DNA from: Aphrophora alni
Taxonomy: Eukaryota; Arthropoda; Insecta; Hemiptera; Aphrophoridae
NCBI GenBank assembly: GCA_963513935.1
Contig: OY740768.1
Span: 32,486,216-32,550,215, forward strand
Length of the DNA stretch: 64,000 nucleotides
Direction of reading: 5' to 3'
Positions within the stretch are counted from its first letter, which is position 1; the number at the start of each line of letters is the position of its first letter. Both the position numbers and the translations under genes were made by a program. Below are positions 22,442 through 34,750 of the stretch, in pieces. A model generated the notes under the pieces. That model saw nothing but the letters and a program-made list of their open reading frames with translations, was not told where the DNA came from and made no database searches.

Positions 22442-22644
22442 ACAAAAGATGAAATGACTTGTATACTGACGGCTAAGATCGTTTTAATTCCAAAAATCTT
22501 TAGTTTCATTATCTTAAAGTCGCTTTGAAAAACATCACTAATAGTAAAATATGAAAGAAAGTTGTATACAACAGCAAAAGGACGAAACTTGAAGTAAAGT
22601 TTATCAGAATAATAAGAACTCACAAGATAGTTATTATATACCAT
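20527..22644 (-). pseudogene. GrC: gustatory receptor pseudogene with microsatellite and frameshifts
   Basis: This third member of the GR cluster runs opposite to the others. On the minus strand, exon 1 starts at ATG 22,644 and aligns from F-R-P-F-A-V-V-Y with the intact gene. It is thrown out of frame by a (TA)n tract at 22,401-22,438. It resumes in another frame (22,400-22,074) and breaks again near 22,078 in a T run. It reappears at about 21,941-21,768, ending E-N-L-M-Q-N before gtaagt. Exon 2 at 20,829-20,761 (69 nt) and exon 3 at 20,616-20,527 (90 nt) are open with correct AG/GT borders and the same sizes as in GrB. Exon 4 is not found, and MULE insertion or decay may have removed it. 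Clean later exons with a ruined exon 1 suggest recent death. Confidence 0.85.
22401..22438. repeat. (TA)n microsatellite inside a former GR exon
   Basis: An uninterrupted alternating TA tract of about 37 bases lies within the coding part of GrC exon 1. Read through, it encodes alternating Ile/Tyr before the frame is lost. The intact GrB has ordinary receptor sequence there. Confidence 0.9.
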
Positions 22645-23439
22645 ATAAATTATAGTTATTAATATATATAAATAAAATATAATAAGTACATTTCAAATTG
22701 CAAGATAAGCCGTAAAAAACATAACGAAAAGTGTTAAGCTAGTGCTTAAGTGAAAGTTTATAAATTAAATGAACAATAATTAATAATGTAGAAAAGTAAA
22801 AGCAGTGTAAGTGAACCTAGAAAGTGATATTCACCGAAACACAGATATTTACGTGAGTAGTCAGTAATTTTAAACATTCATATAAGGGATAAGGGATTAG
22901 CTAAAATCATTTAATTAATACTGAAACTAAAAGTAATATAAAGGTAATATCAAACTAAAGTCAATACAAGAAATCACATTCATAAGGATATTATCACATA
23001 TAATATAATCACATATTAACTGAAATAAGGATCTTACGACACCATCCAAGCAATTTGAAATTAGATAGAAAAATCAAAAGTTCGTAAAAATGTAGGTACG
23101 TAAATATCATATAGAAATTAAAAATTCCTAGCTATCATTAATATGAAAATACTTTATTGTGTTAGACTAAGTAAGAAATTGTATATTAGATTGTAGTAAA
23201 AGTCTTTAAACAAATTGTTTTGTATAACTCAATATTGAGGGGGTGTATGGATAACATGACACAGTTCTGTCTAGCGCCAATCAGAATATTTTTAACAATA
23301 ATCAGTTAAGTAAATTCACAAGGATAACACTCAATCATATAAGAACCGGAAGAAACAATTTACAAAGAAAATATACAATTTTAAATCAACAAAGGGACAA
23401 CAACATAAAATATGGAAAGAAAGAAAAATACCCTTAATA
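22645..23439. other. Intergenic, AT-rich (upstream of GrC)
   Basis: This is the 5' flank of the minus-strand GR relic. I see no gene or clear regulatory site. No similarity to the GrB upstream region was evident. Confidence 0.4.
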
Positions 23440-24240
23440 TAACCTAAAAAAATTAAATGGTTTAATATCAGGAGACCTAAACACTTTCATGGAAAGATAT
23501 GAAATAGCTTTAAAAACTAAATATTGAAAAAAAAAAAAAAAAAATACAGACAGAAATTAATCTATTGCTCACCTATTTATCCAAAATAGCTCTAAATTGT
23601 CACGAGAATTGTATTAAAACAAAGCAACATAGGGACATAGCTTGGGGAATTGTAGAAAAAGATTTTATGAGTGTATTCGCACCAATGACTCAAAACCAAA
23701 CATTAAAAATGTTATTAGAAAGCAAATTGCAAACGGAATCTGAGCCACCAATAATTAAAATTGAAGCTATATCAAAAAAAAGAGAAAGAACCGGAACGTG
23801 GAAGAAAACAAAGAGTTACCTACTCCATACAGGGATTAAAATAGGAATTTTATGTATGAGTTATTACAATGAAAAACTTAACACTAAAATAATTATAAAA
23901 AAAAGTTTAATGAAAATGAACCAAATAATCATACAAGAAACTATAATTACACAAATTTTTCTAATACACTCTGACACAAAAAGTAAAAATTATATAGAGA
24001 AATATAATAGAATGAATTTACTAACAGAAAAATTTGAAAATGTTGCAGAATTAGTCAATACACTGGGAGAAAATGGATATGATAAACAACCCACATTCAA
24101 TTAAAAAAAAAAAAAAAAAAATTCTTTCCTCTATGTAAAACATATAACAAATTTCAAACAAAACAACAGTACAACCAAAATAAATTTAACAAACATTATA
24201 GGCCCTACACGAAATGAACTAAAATAAAGTTGTCAAATTT
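23440..24240 (+). pseudogene. gag: Decayed gag-like retroelement fragment
   Basis: At 23,458-23,528 the translation reads like a retrotransposon capsid start (S-G-D-L-N-T-F-M-E-R-Y). After an A18 run it continues in another frame at 23,550-23,760 with a Gag-like helical stretch (F-M-S-V-F-A-P then a K-x-L-L-E-S-K-L-Q-T-E-S-E segment). An open frame extends to 24,104 before a second A-rich run. Asn/Gln/Lys/Tyr-rich sequence follows, as in Gag tails. No protease or RT follows and no LTRs are seen. I take it as an old Ty3/Gypsy-type gag remnant, but the call rests on pattern similarity only. Confidence 0.35.
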
Positions 24241-25288
24241 ATAAGATGGAAAATCAGCCAAAAATAGGTGTATTTTCAATAGACATAATTGTGTTAAACG
24301 GATAACTACAAAACACAAAAGTGTGCTTTAATCAAAAACACATCCACGCAACCAACAAACACAAAATAAGCAACACCAAGTTTATAGAAATTGTTCTAGA
24401 AACAATCACTCAAACTCGGATTATTATATATATAAAAAAATATAATAATAATAAAACAATCAACAACAAAACTGTCCAATAAAACAGAAATATGTGTCGT
24501 CTATAAGTTATTATAGTCATTATAACACATCAGAAAAAATCAACAGAAGAATTATTAAGAAAAATGAAATATTTTAGATTCGTTTGTTTTATTTATAAAG
24601 CACTAATACTTAGAACCCTTTGAGGGCTTAGAAATTTCTCACAAATATTTCATTTATCCTTTTATTGAATATCTATATTGATTATTATTCAATACTTTAT
24701 TTCAATTTAGGGAATGTCGTTTAATATTTTTGAGATGAATGTAATAGTGTGTTAGATATTAGACATAAATTTTCACAAATACAAATCATTCACATTTGAT
24801 TCGATAAATACTTCCTTGTAAAATATAAAATAATTAATTAGAATTGTCTCTTAACAGTGTGAAGTATAATTATGTGGTATATTTCAGTTATAACACTTTC
24901 CTTTATAATAGACCTAAGTAAAATCGAAATATAACTTAATGTTTAGTAATATCTTTATCTATGCATCGAATTTCTGATTAGTTCAGAGCAAAGAATTGTA
25001 CAATTCCTTTTGACAAATTACACAAACCGTCAGGAAATATCAATCACGATAACAAAAAACGTATTTATTAAACAGACGTTGATGTTTATGTCAGCGATAA
25101 CATTTTACTAATGGAATTTTACTTCTTTATCTAATAACCTAAACATGTCTTAATGTTTCAATGGATTAAAATGCTTGTTTGAAAGCAAAGTTTTTCAAAG
25201 TGATTGCTATAAGGTAAAATAGAAACGTGATCTATCCTATTTTTGTTACTATTTTTTTTTTTTAATTTTCGAAATAAACTCTCCAAAA
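24241..25288. other. Intergenic, 5' flank of GrB
   Basis: AT-rich, no gene seen. It should contain the GrB promoter, but I cannot point to a specific element with confidence. Confidence 0.4.
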
Positions 25289-28200
25289 ATGTACAGTCAA
25301 ATTTCAAAAATTCAGTACTATATTGGGAAACTAAATCGTCAAGACACACTTTACATCACTTTTCGTCCATTGGCAATTATATATAGCTTTCTTGGACATT
25401 TTACTTTCAGTAACGTATTTCAATGCGATTGCAAGAAGTTGAAATTAAACATCATTGGAATTAAAACGTTTCTATCCGTCATGATCCAAGGCTATTCAAT
25501 TTTGATAGTAATGAAAACATTAGTTGAATTTATATATTTAGGTATACCTTGTGGTTTTCTTTGCTTTGTTCACATGTTTGTGTGTTTCCTTACAAACAAA
25601 CATCTTTTAAATCTCTTTATTGACATCGAGAATATTGACCGAAAGTTAAAACGTTTTAAAATAATTAAAACTATTAATCAAGGAAAACGTTTTGTTAAGT
25701 TATTTATTAAATTTCTTTTTTTAAACTTTATAAAATACTATCTTCTTACCATTGTTATACCAAATTCTGATACATATTTAAACATATACTTATTTCTATT
25801 TGATTTTGCTATTTTTCAAGTCCCAATAACATTCGTATTTTTCTGTGACGAGTTATGTCACAGATTCAAACTTCTTTCTTTTTGTTTTCAATATATCATA
25901 TCTTCAGGAAAGTATCATCTACTGAGAGATGTTAGGTTATTACACTCAGACATGTTTTCAGTGATAACTAAACTCTCTATGTGTTTTGGCCCACGCATTT
26001 TAAGTCTGATGATGTATATCTCAATAAATACAATTTATTTACTTTTTTTGCTATTTATTATGAATGATAGGAGGTATGCTTTTCATATATGGCTTTTATT
26101 GTATTACTATATAGTGCATTCAACTTTCACGGCAGCAGAAAATTTAATGAAAAATGTAAGTATGTTATGTATTTTTCTAAAACCAAATGTTGTAATTTAT
26201 GTATACTTTGCAGTGATAAATGTAGTTTTTATTATTAATAATAATACCATATTGATAGTAAATTACACGTTTAGTATATTACACTTTTATGAATCATCAA
26301 GTATTTGGCCAGGTTAGGTGTAATTAAATTTATTTTGAACTCATTTATATCAAAATATCAAAATTTATATCAGTTGTTATTATCATTATCAGAAATATAA
26401 TTTTTACATTGATTGCATTACGAATATATATATATATATATATAATATCTTCATTCCTTAATTGAAATAGTTTTAAATATTATATATCTTAAATGCTTGC
26501 ACCATTGTATGTCGATTCCATGGTGTTGAACATACTATGTCAACATAACACTTTTGATCGGATTATTTTCATTTGAAAAATTACAAATTATCAAAAACAA
26601 AAGAAAAATGTTACGTTGTTCACCATGCCAAAAATGAATATTATTTAAAAAAAAAGTCAAACCTATAAAATATGTCTTTTTAAACGATTTTACAATGTTC
26701 TTAGGTATACGTTATTATATTGATTTAGTTTGTATGCTGTGCTGATATTACATTACCTTTTTTGTTAATTGTTATCTAATTTTCACCAATCTACAACTAC
26801 TGTTATCTGGTAGGGGAAAATGTTTAAATGACTAAACAAATTATTCAGGTTTTGGTTATAAGAAAAATAATTGTTTCATGTTTTTCATTCAATACATTTA
26901 TGTATCTTTTTTTTCAAGTCTCATGAGATACTGTTGGACCTTGGAGCAGTACGGCTACAACAACTTCCTCTAGATTCGCAACACGAGGTATAAACATGGT
27001 GGTAAACATGTGACATAATTAATATACAAACCAGATTGCTGAAGTGGTAATAGGAAAATGTGTATATCATAGATTGGTTTGAATTTTGACTCTACGATTA
27101 CATAATTCACTTAATACCAATGATTTTCTATGTTCAAGGTTTCCCTGTTTCAAATTCAAGTTCGAGCCTCCAGATTCACTCTTTCCGGCTGTGGACTTTT
27201 CAAAATATCAAGATCTACCTCACTATCGGTAAGTGACGTCTTTACTGCGTCAAATAAAATTGAAGGACATTCTCTCTATCAATAGTTGATAAATAAAATT
27301 AATGGTTTAAATTCTTATTGAGTATGATTTTCATTTTCTCGCTTGAATAGGTAATTAGTAATTTACAGTATAAAATTACAGTATTATATCACTTATACAA
27401 ATATTGATAAATATGTTTTTTGTAAGATTGATAAGAATAAACCATACATATATAAACGTTTAAGGACATATGTGGAATAATTCTTTCTAAATCAGTTATT
27501 TTGCATTTTTGTATACTGCACTATTTATTCGTACACCAGTAAATTTAACCATAAATATTTCCTGTTTTTGTTCAATGGCTAACATTGTCTTAGAGGCACA
27601 TAATTTGATTTTTTATGTACTAAACAAGAAATGGATTTTTCAAAACTATTAATATATTTTTTATAATGATTGTAAATTATCAAATGAAAATTCTATAACA
27701 GTTTTTTTCCGATATTGAAAATGTCATGTAATATGTTTTCACTTCTCAGCCTCACTAAAATATCATAGTGGCAGGTACAATTTGTCGTGTACCATATAAC
27801 CAATTAGATTAATTATTATGTTTAATTTTTCTTGTAATGTATATTCATGTTAAATGTGAGTAATCATGTTAGTCATCTAAAGATATTATAAGAATTACCA
27901 TTAGACATATAAAAACAGAATATAACATCTGATAAAAAATCTACGTAACTTAAGTTTCAATTTATATAACTACTATTTGGTTTCGTTTACAAAAGTATGA
28001 TTATATATCTCGAAACAAAATCACCTTACACTAAAAATCACTGTGTTAAATCTGAAGATATTATGAGAAATACCATAACATCTGTAACAACAGAAGAGAA
28101 CACCTGCTAAAAAATTCTACATAACTTAAGTTCAATAATATAATTACCATTTGGTTTCGTTTCAATAAATGTCAATATTATGTTGAGATAAAAAACATCT

Positions 28201-28564
28201 AAAAAGTACTGTGTATTAATTAGTTTAATAATGATAGCAAAATTATCAAACTTTACCATGAAATAAGTAACCACATATAAGTAACGTATCCATTCATTCA
28301 GAAATATAAATCAATTTTCACGAAATATTTCTCTTATTTTAATTACACAAGAGAATTGCATATAACATAGTAACTCTATAATCTATAAATAATAAAAATA
28401 AAAGGTTTTAGAATATGAGATTGATTAAATAAATGTAATTGAAAATAAATATATATATATATATATATATATTTTTCGTCACCATAGGGCCTATCTGGAA
28501 ATTATGTATATTTTATATAAACAAACAAAATTGAAGTATATTGATTCTGAATGTTGTTATGAAC

Positions 28565-28602
<38 letters not shown>

Positions 28603-30017
28603 GGGTGTTCAAAAAGTCTGGAAAACCCTTAATATTAATTTTATTAGTAAACGCAGAGCAATGAAAATCTAGGATTACGTCCTCACTGTAGTTACCGACT
28701 TTTTGTTCATTTTAACTGTCTTTTTCCGCTTTGGGGGGGGGGACGTCCTGTGGAGGAAGTCTAAAAATTCTTAAATGTAAGCATAGGTCGAGTTATACCT
28801 CATTCGAAAGGTCTTTGTTAGAGGAACACATTGCCGCTATCCCGACTGAAAAAGGACCATTCGTTTGGAAATGGAAGCCTCTTAAAATTTTTCGATTTTA
28901 ATGCTAATTCAATGGCAATTTTTTAGTAAGCTTTAGTTTAGATTGCAATGTCACTTAGTGAGATAGAGCAAATAAGCATTCTGATGATGAGGGGTTATGG
29001 GGTTAGAACTCGTTCATATGAGAAGGTAATCCGCTTATTTAATGAAACTTGCCCCAATTCAAAAATCAACAGTGTTGAAGACCGTACAGCACGGTGCTGT
29101 AACAGATCGGTCAAGATCCGGACGGCCAAAATTTGTAATTAATGTATTGCAAAGTAAGTAATTTAAACATAAACAACTGACATACTGTCTGTTCAATTTT
29201 ATTAATAATGATAATTAATTGTCCCCAACTACATCTGTGCACTCCTAATGTTTTAAAACATTTAAATCGACCATTACTGATATTTTCTATCGCTCCACAC
29301 TCCTGCTGTGAAATTCTCATAGCTAAAACACTAACATAACCAACAGGGTGGAGTATTCACATCTGGCTCTTAATCTTCGCAACGTAAAGTTAACAAATTG
29401 TAAAAGGCTGCCATTTCCAAACGAATGGTCCTTTTTCAGTCGGTATTGCGGCAATGTGTTCCTCTAACAAAGACCTTTAAAATGAGGTATAACTCGACCT
29501 ATGCTTACATTTAAGAATTTTTAGACTTCCTCCACAGGACGTCCCCCCAAAGCGAAAAAAAGACAGTTAAAATGAACAAAAAGTCGGTAACTACAGTGAG
29601 GACGTAATCCTAGAGTTTCATTGCTCTGCGTTTATTAATAAAATATATATTAAGGGGTTTCTAGACTTTTTGAACACCCGGTGTATATATATATTTGATC
29701 TACACTTAACACGAACTTCAATGAACGTAAGAAGTTTTTACCATCGTTCATTTATGTTATAAATTGCAATGTTTATCTAAAACTAATATAGGTTTTCTGA
29801 GAGGAATTGTATTTAAATATATTAGAATGGTTTCATTTGGTTCACTTCCCTTAACATTTTCAATTGTAAATAATAGGAAAAATCACATGTATTTAGTTCT
29901 TAATGGATAACATTTTATTTATTATTTTCTGACTTTTTTAATTAGATGTTAGCTACTTTGAGCACAGCCTTCACGATTTTCTTGCAAATTTGGATTGAAA
30001 ACAGAAATAAAATTTGA
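25289..30017 (+). CDS. GrB: intact gustatory receptor, 4 exons, 365 aa
   Basis: This is a predicted insect gustatory receptor (7tm_7 family), a membrane ligand-gated channel of taste neurons; the ligand is unknown. Exons are 25,289-26,155 (867 nt), 26,919-26,987 (69), 27,139-27,228 (90) and 29,946-30,017 (72, TGA). All introns are phase 0 with GT-AG borders. ATG 25,289 is the first in frame and gives a normal family length (350-450 aa). Exon 1 encodes about six hydrophobic helices and ends with the family-typical T-A-A-E-N-L-M-K-N. Exons 2-3 carry L-P-L-D and F-Q-I-Q-V...F-T-L-S-G-C-G-L-F. Exon 4 holds the last helix with T-A-F-T-I-F-L-Q-I in place of the usual TYhhhhhQF signature. Two close paralogues nearby are pseudogenes. 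A DUF4817-type element sits in intron 3. Confidence 0.9.
27880..28220. repeat. Intronic tandem duplication (copy in GrB)
   Basis: It is the same two-unit structure as at 12,522-12,868, with 'ttggtttcgttt' in each unit. Confidence 0.7.
28562..28600. repeat. (TA)n tract at transposon insertion point
   Basis: About 32 bases of alternating TA sit immediately left of the DUF4817-type element, with a shorter TA run on its right side. The paralogous intron at about 13,200 has only a few TA units. Confidence 0.8.
28601..28892 (+). repeat. Left inverted repeat of DUF4817-type element
   Basis: It is alignable to the reverse complement of 29,395-29,681 over its whole length. It has a G10 run at 28,733-28,742 where the other arm has six, and ends near 'gtttggaaatgg'. 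Confidence 0.85.
28948..29142 (+). pseudogene. Truncated DUF4817 helix-turn-helix transposase
   Basis: ATG 28,948 opens M-S-L-S-E-I-E-Q-I-S-I-L-M-M-R-G-Y-G followed by R-S-Y-E-K-V-x-x-L-F-N-E-T-C-P-N. This is the recognisable N-terminus of insect DUF4817 transposase-like proteins, a DNA-binding HTH. The homologous G-R-P-K box appears at about 29,120 but in a different frame. The DDE domain is absent, so the protein is non-functional. Confidence 0.75.
29395..29681 (-). repeat. Right inverted repeat of DUF4817-type element
   Basis: It is the reverse complement partner of 28,601-28,892 and ends in CCGG at 29,681. Confidence 0.85.
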
Positions 30018-32027
30018 GATACACCTAGACTACAGTGGTTGAAAAGTAACAAATATAACATCTTGTTAATCTACTGTAAAAAGAGTAATGTAACATTTAT
30101 ATTAATTGTTTATTTATGTATGCATTCAATGTGACTTTACTATTTCTATAGTTTAGTATAAAAAAATTGTTTATATAAAAATGAACGGATTCGTAATTGT
30201 TTAATTACATCTGCTTTAGCATCATTGAATTTTTGTATATCTTAATTTGTGTTAATTAATGATCTAAGTCTGTGGAAAATACATGCGGATAGTACTAGTT
30301 TGTTTCAATAATTGTATTTACTAAAATGCATTAAAAAGGATTTTGAAATTACTGTTATGGAAAAGAACAATTAGTTTTACTAATTTCATATCTAATTAAA
30401 CGTAGACTTCACGCGTAGTTTTTGAATAAAACATTGCATTTGCTAATTTGACAATTTATTTATTATTTGCAGTTTCTCGTATTTCAATTAAAATATTCGA
30501 AATTAATAGGTAAACACTCACGTTATTTCTCATGAAGTAAGGTTCCTAGTTTCCTAAACGTATATTAAATTTAAAAAACTCAATATTTTATATCCCATAA
30601 AACCGAAGCTCAGTAGAGATTATAAACATATACTTACTGCCAATAATCAGGGTAAAGGCATCAAATGAAATACCAGTCCTGAGTGTTTTTTTGATATTGA
30701 CCTATTTAATTTTATGAGTACCTACTTTGTTTGCTCTACAACTCCGTACATGTGTTATTATAAAGTGAACGTCACTGTTATTTATTAATTAAAATAATAG
30801 TAATTTTGTTCCAAAATATTAACTAAACAATGACAGTTATATGTGTTATTTGTAAAAGAATAAAAAATGTGAAGAATTTTATTCTAACCAATGAGCAAAA
30901 TAACAACGACAAAAGTAAATTTTTGTGAGATAGTTTACTGGGAAAAAGGTGGTGTAAATACTTCATACAACATCTTTAATAACAAAATAAAATCTCAATT
31001 TTTATAATTGAACAATGGCTGTAAAGTGGTTATCCGTAACACAATTATTTCTTACTAATTTTGAAAACTGATGAATTTTTGGGATTAAATTCAACAGTTT
31101 ACTTTGATCTAAATAGAAGTAAGCATGTTTTGTGAAATTTACAACAGAAGGTATTTGTTACTAACCTAATTAATATTAATTGGTCACTTTACATCAGAAG
31201 ACTGTTTATTTTTAAACAGAAGAAAATAAATAGTTTATAAATACGAGATAATCTGTCACATTCTTAATTCTAAATAACAGACATGTATTCTTTTGTATTT
31301 CACATATATGAACAATAAAGTTTTCTGATATTTTTTTAAGTAAATATTTAAATACTTAAAAACAATCTATTTAAATGAAAATAATGTCCTTATTTAAGAG
31401 GGCGTGTTAATCAATGGAAGTATGCTTGATAAATGTTTAAATAAGTGACTCTGTGTGGTAAACATTGTTTGAAATTTGTGATCAATTTTTATTTCACCTC
31501 TATATCATTGTCATTTGCTGGGACAAATCTGTTTTAACTATGTTTTGTTTTATTTTGGGGTATGCAGTAATGAATATGATTAAATTTATATTATTATGAA
31601 TATCACTATGTTAAAATTGGTATCTATAATTTGCTTTATCAAACTAAAAAGTATTCTTTTTTATAATAGCTAATCACTCAATTCATCTAGATATTATACA
31701 TATTAAAACTACAAATCCATACAATTTCTTAGGGTAGGGCTTTGTTTTATTTGTTTAACAAATTGAGAAGTGTCTTTAAGAATGTAGTCATAATTTTTAT
31801 TAATTAAGATAAATTACAACTTCTTCTAAAGAAAATAAATTAATATTTGACTTGAAGCCGTCATGCGTCAGCAAATACATACTTCTTTAAATACGTGTCG
31901 GTTATTGTTAAAGAAGACACTATAATAAACTCAATCATACATTGTTTAACAAAACCAAACTTTTAAAACTACAGAAGTCCCATTCTTCTTCAATACATAT
32001 CCACCCTATGGTGTTTTCCAACCACAA

Positions 32028-33635
32028 ATACACTGTTGTAAACCACAAATCCGACCGTGTAAATACCGAGTTGCCTGCAATCAAAAGTAGTCGACACGAC
32101 TTACTTTCTAGTTCTTTATAAGATAAATGTAAATTACCGTTCAATAGGGGGAAACAAAACTATAATTACATGGGTGTGTTGATGTTTTCACGTTACGTTT
32201 ACACTTTTACATTTATGTAATAAATTTGTTAGAAGTTTTTTAAACACAATTTTCTAATTAGCGTGAAAGAATGATTCACAAAACAAGAAAAAAAAACAGG
32301 TAATATATGTTGAGTTTCTCGAAGCGAGTATAAAGGATTCTTATCTTGTGTATAGAGAGGCCGTAACATTATATCTAGTTTTTTGTAAATAATAATTCAA
32401 TATTGTGGTTCTATTTTATTATACGAGTGAGAAAGCTGGAGGAGAATTTATTTTTCCAAAAAATTGTTTTACGAAAAAACTGAAGGCATATGTTCTCAGC
32501 GCATAGTTGAAATTAGTGCAAGGAAGTACAAATAACAAGGATAATAATTAATTTAAATCTTGGCCGAGTACCAAATAAGGAAATCACCAAGGGATCAGTG
32601 TTGTAAAATTATATGTAATGGCTTTAATGCTCCTTTTCTTCTGTTATAAACCTGTTTTGTGGCTGTTGTAAAGAATTAAATTTCTCCCTTCTTGACAGTT
32701 GGGACTTAATATTATTTACATTCCCTACACAAAAATTTCAAATGGGAAATTTAAGTTCCATGGAATATAAAAGCCAGCTGAAAAAAGAAAAAGTAATTAC
32801 TTTAAAACATTTAATTTCATGACCAAAATTGCTCCATTGTTTGTGTTACAGTGTCTATATTAAAATAGACGATACAAAATATAGTTAACTAGAAGATAAT
32901 TTTCACTTATTAGAAAAATACATCCAAATCAATTTATGTATTCAAATAATGTAGTATATTTAAACACCTTAATATATGTATTCATATATGTAATCTTATG
33001 TAAATATATGCTATAAGAAATTTTAAAAACTGGGATTATTTATTTAATGCTACTATATTGTATATAAACATTGGCTTTATTTTCTACTCTGACCTAAATA
33101 TTAGAGAGTTATTACTTTTAATCAATTCATTTCGTGAATCAAGGCGGAAAATTCTTATGTTCTGTGTAAACTTATTATTTCATGTGAATGTGATGTTTTA
33201 TTTATTTTTCGCCTGTCAGTAAGAAATCAACAAAAACCAATTAAATTGTATACTCTAAAATCGATTTTGTGTTTCATTATGTAAAATATTCACCTACATT
33301 GAGTCGAATAAAAACTGTATAATAAAAAAAATATTCAGAAATTATGATTAAAAAAATAATTGTTTAAATTCGCATGTAGGGCGGTTTTATGTCCCATTTT
33401 AGAGAGTTTCTTAAATATTGAAGATTCTGTGAACAATTTAAAAAGTTATTATTTTAAACAATAATATTACTGTTTAAATACAAGCAAATTAAGTTTAAAT
33501 ATTAGATAATTATTTTATAAAGTGTCAAAATTTTAAATATAGTGTTAATTTTTAAAAAAAATTCACTGTTTCATAGACTAACATAACATCGTTTTTTCAC
33601 GATTGATTTTCAACTTAGTTTTATTCACTGGACAA
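32028..33635. other. Intergenic AT-rich DNA
   Basis: No gene, RNA gene or repeat partner is recognisable. Confidence 0.45.
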
Positions 33636-34750
33636 CTAGTCTGAAATATATCTAATATACACTCAATTAATAACACAGATAGACACATACATATATGAAC
33701 ACACACTATAAAACGTAAACAAACGCCCAATCACATGTATGCATAAATACACACTTATTTAAAGAGATGAACGTGAAAGAAGGAAAGAAATATATTCTAA
33801 ATGGAGAAATAAATAATATAGTAAGCCTTTTTAAATAAACTTGAAATATAAACTATATTATTTTATTTGTTGAAAGTATTTTTTTAAATCTTAAAATATA
33901 TATTAATAGACGTGTTCTGTAATAAATACTCTAGCTGAACTCCACACTCTGAACGTTTCAATATGTTTTATAGTAATTAGGGTATCAATTCGACGTTAGC
34001 CCACTTTCCCAACATGAAACACCAAATCTCTAATAATAAGAAAATAGTAGTTTCCAATTACACAATTTATTAAAGTGTCGCTGTAATCGGTTGAAAATTA
34101 AAGTAACCTTTGATTGTCCCCATAGAAGGTCATAAATCCCGGATGCGGAACTTTGATATTGATAGGATTTTTGTAAAACATTAAGTTTGATACATATGTC
34201 ACCCTTTATTGCATGTAAAAATAAATTATGAGTGACAAGTAATTTAGAAAACCTAAAAAATCTGACGACGTTTTTATCAAACACTACTAACTGACTATAA
34301 AACAGAAAATGTCGAAGTACTATTTAGTAATTGATATTATTTGTTTTGTTGTTGGCGTTATTATTATTTTAATATTTTTATTCAATTTTATTACTAAAAT
34401 GTTTAAACCGTGTTGAAAGTATAAAATTACGAATCATCAATTTAAGAATAAGTTCACGTTGCGCACTATTTGTAAATTTAGTGTGTATCAGATTATTTTA
34501 ACTGATTTATGGGTCTATTTCACTTCTAATGCAATGCTTATATTACATCAAATCTTAAAAACGTATTACTAAATATGTAATATTTTATTGAACTGTCTAC
34601 AAAATTTACTTTATATCGTATTTACGTATCTTTTATCTCGTCAAATGCGTCAACACGAAAGGTGGAATATGGATAGAAGACAATAATTGACCGGAATGAT
34701 TTTGAACAAATTTTGAAAAATCTGTATGAAAATAAATAAATAAATATATA
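33636..34750 (+). repeat. Left arm of large inverted duplication
   Basis: It is the reverse complement of 62,932-64,000. Shared landmarks include 'gatgaacgtgaaagaagg' (33,766 region), 'gttttgtaataaac'-like spacers and 'catatccatattcc' in inverse near 34,670. Arms differ by scattered substitutions and small indels, so the duplication is not very recent. No coding capacity is shared: an 84-codon minus ORF at 34,030-34,284 is closed by stops in the other arm. Confidence 0.88.

Larger units (their letters stand above)
28601..29681 (+). mobile_element. DUF4817-type (IS630/Tc1-mariner-like) element with about 290-bp inverted repeats
   Basis: Long inverted repeats, 28,601-28,892 and 29,395-29,681, both start CCGGGTGTTCAAAAAGTC inward. 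They flank about 500 bp. The middle encodes only the N-terminal helix-turn-helix of a DUF4817-type transposase and no DDE/D catalytic core, so this is an internal-deletion derivative. It sits in GrB intron 3 at a TA tract. The same intron of GrA lacks it. The target duplication, expected TA, cannot be resolved in TA repeats. Confidence 0.85.
25985..32027 (+). repeat. Segmental duplication, copy B
   Basis: This is the partner of 10,591-15,540. Similarity covers the end of exon 1, all introns, exons 2-4 and about 2 kb of 3' flank, ending after 'catatccaccctatggtg' near 32,000. The upstream part of exon 1 also matches 3,225-3,511. The 3' flank 30,018-32,027 has no supported gene. Confidence 0.9.

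Noticed and set aside
28562..28600. CRISPR-like or satellite array from the TA tracts
   Set aside because: Simple microsatellites without spacers.
34030..34284. 84-codon ORF in the inverted-duplication arm
   Set aside because: The matching sequence in the other arm is closed by several stops.
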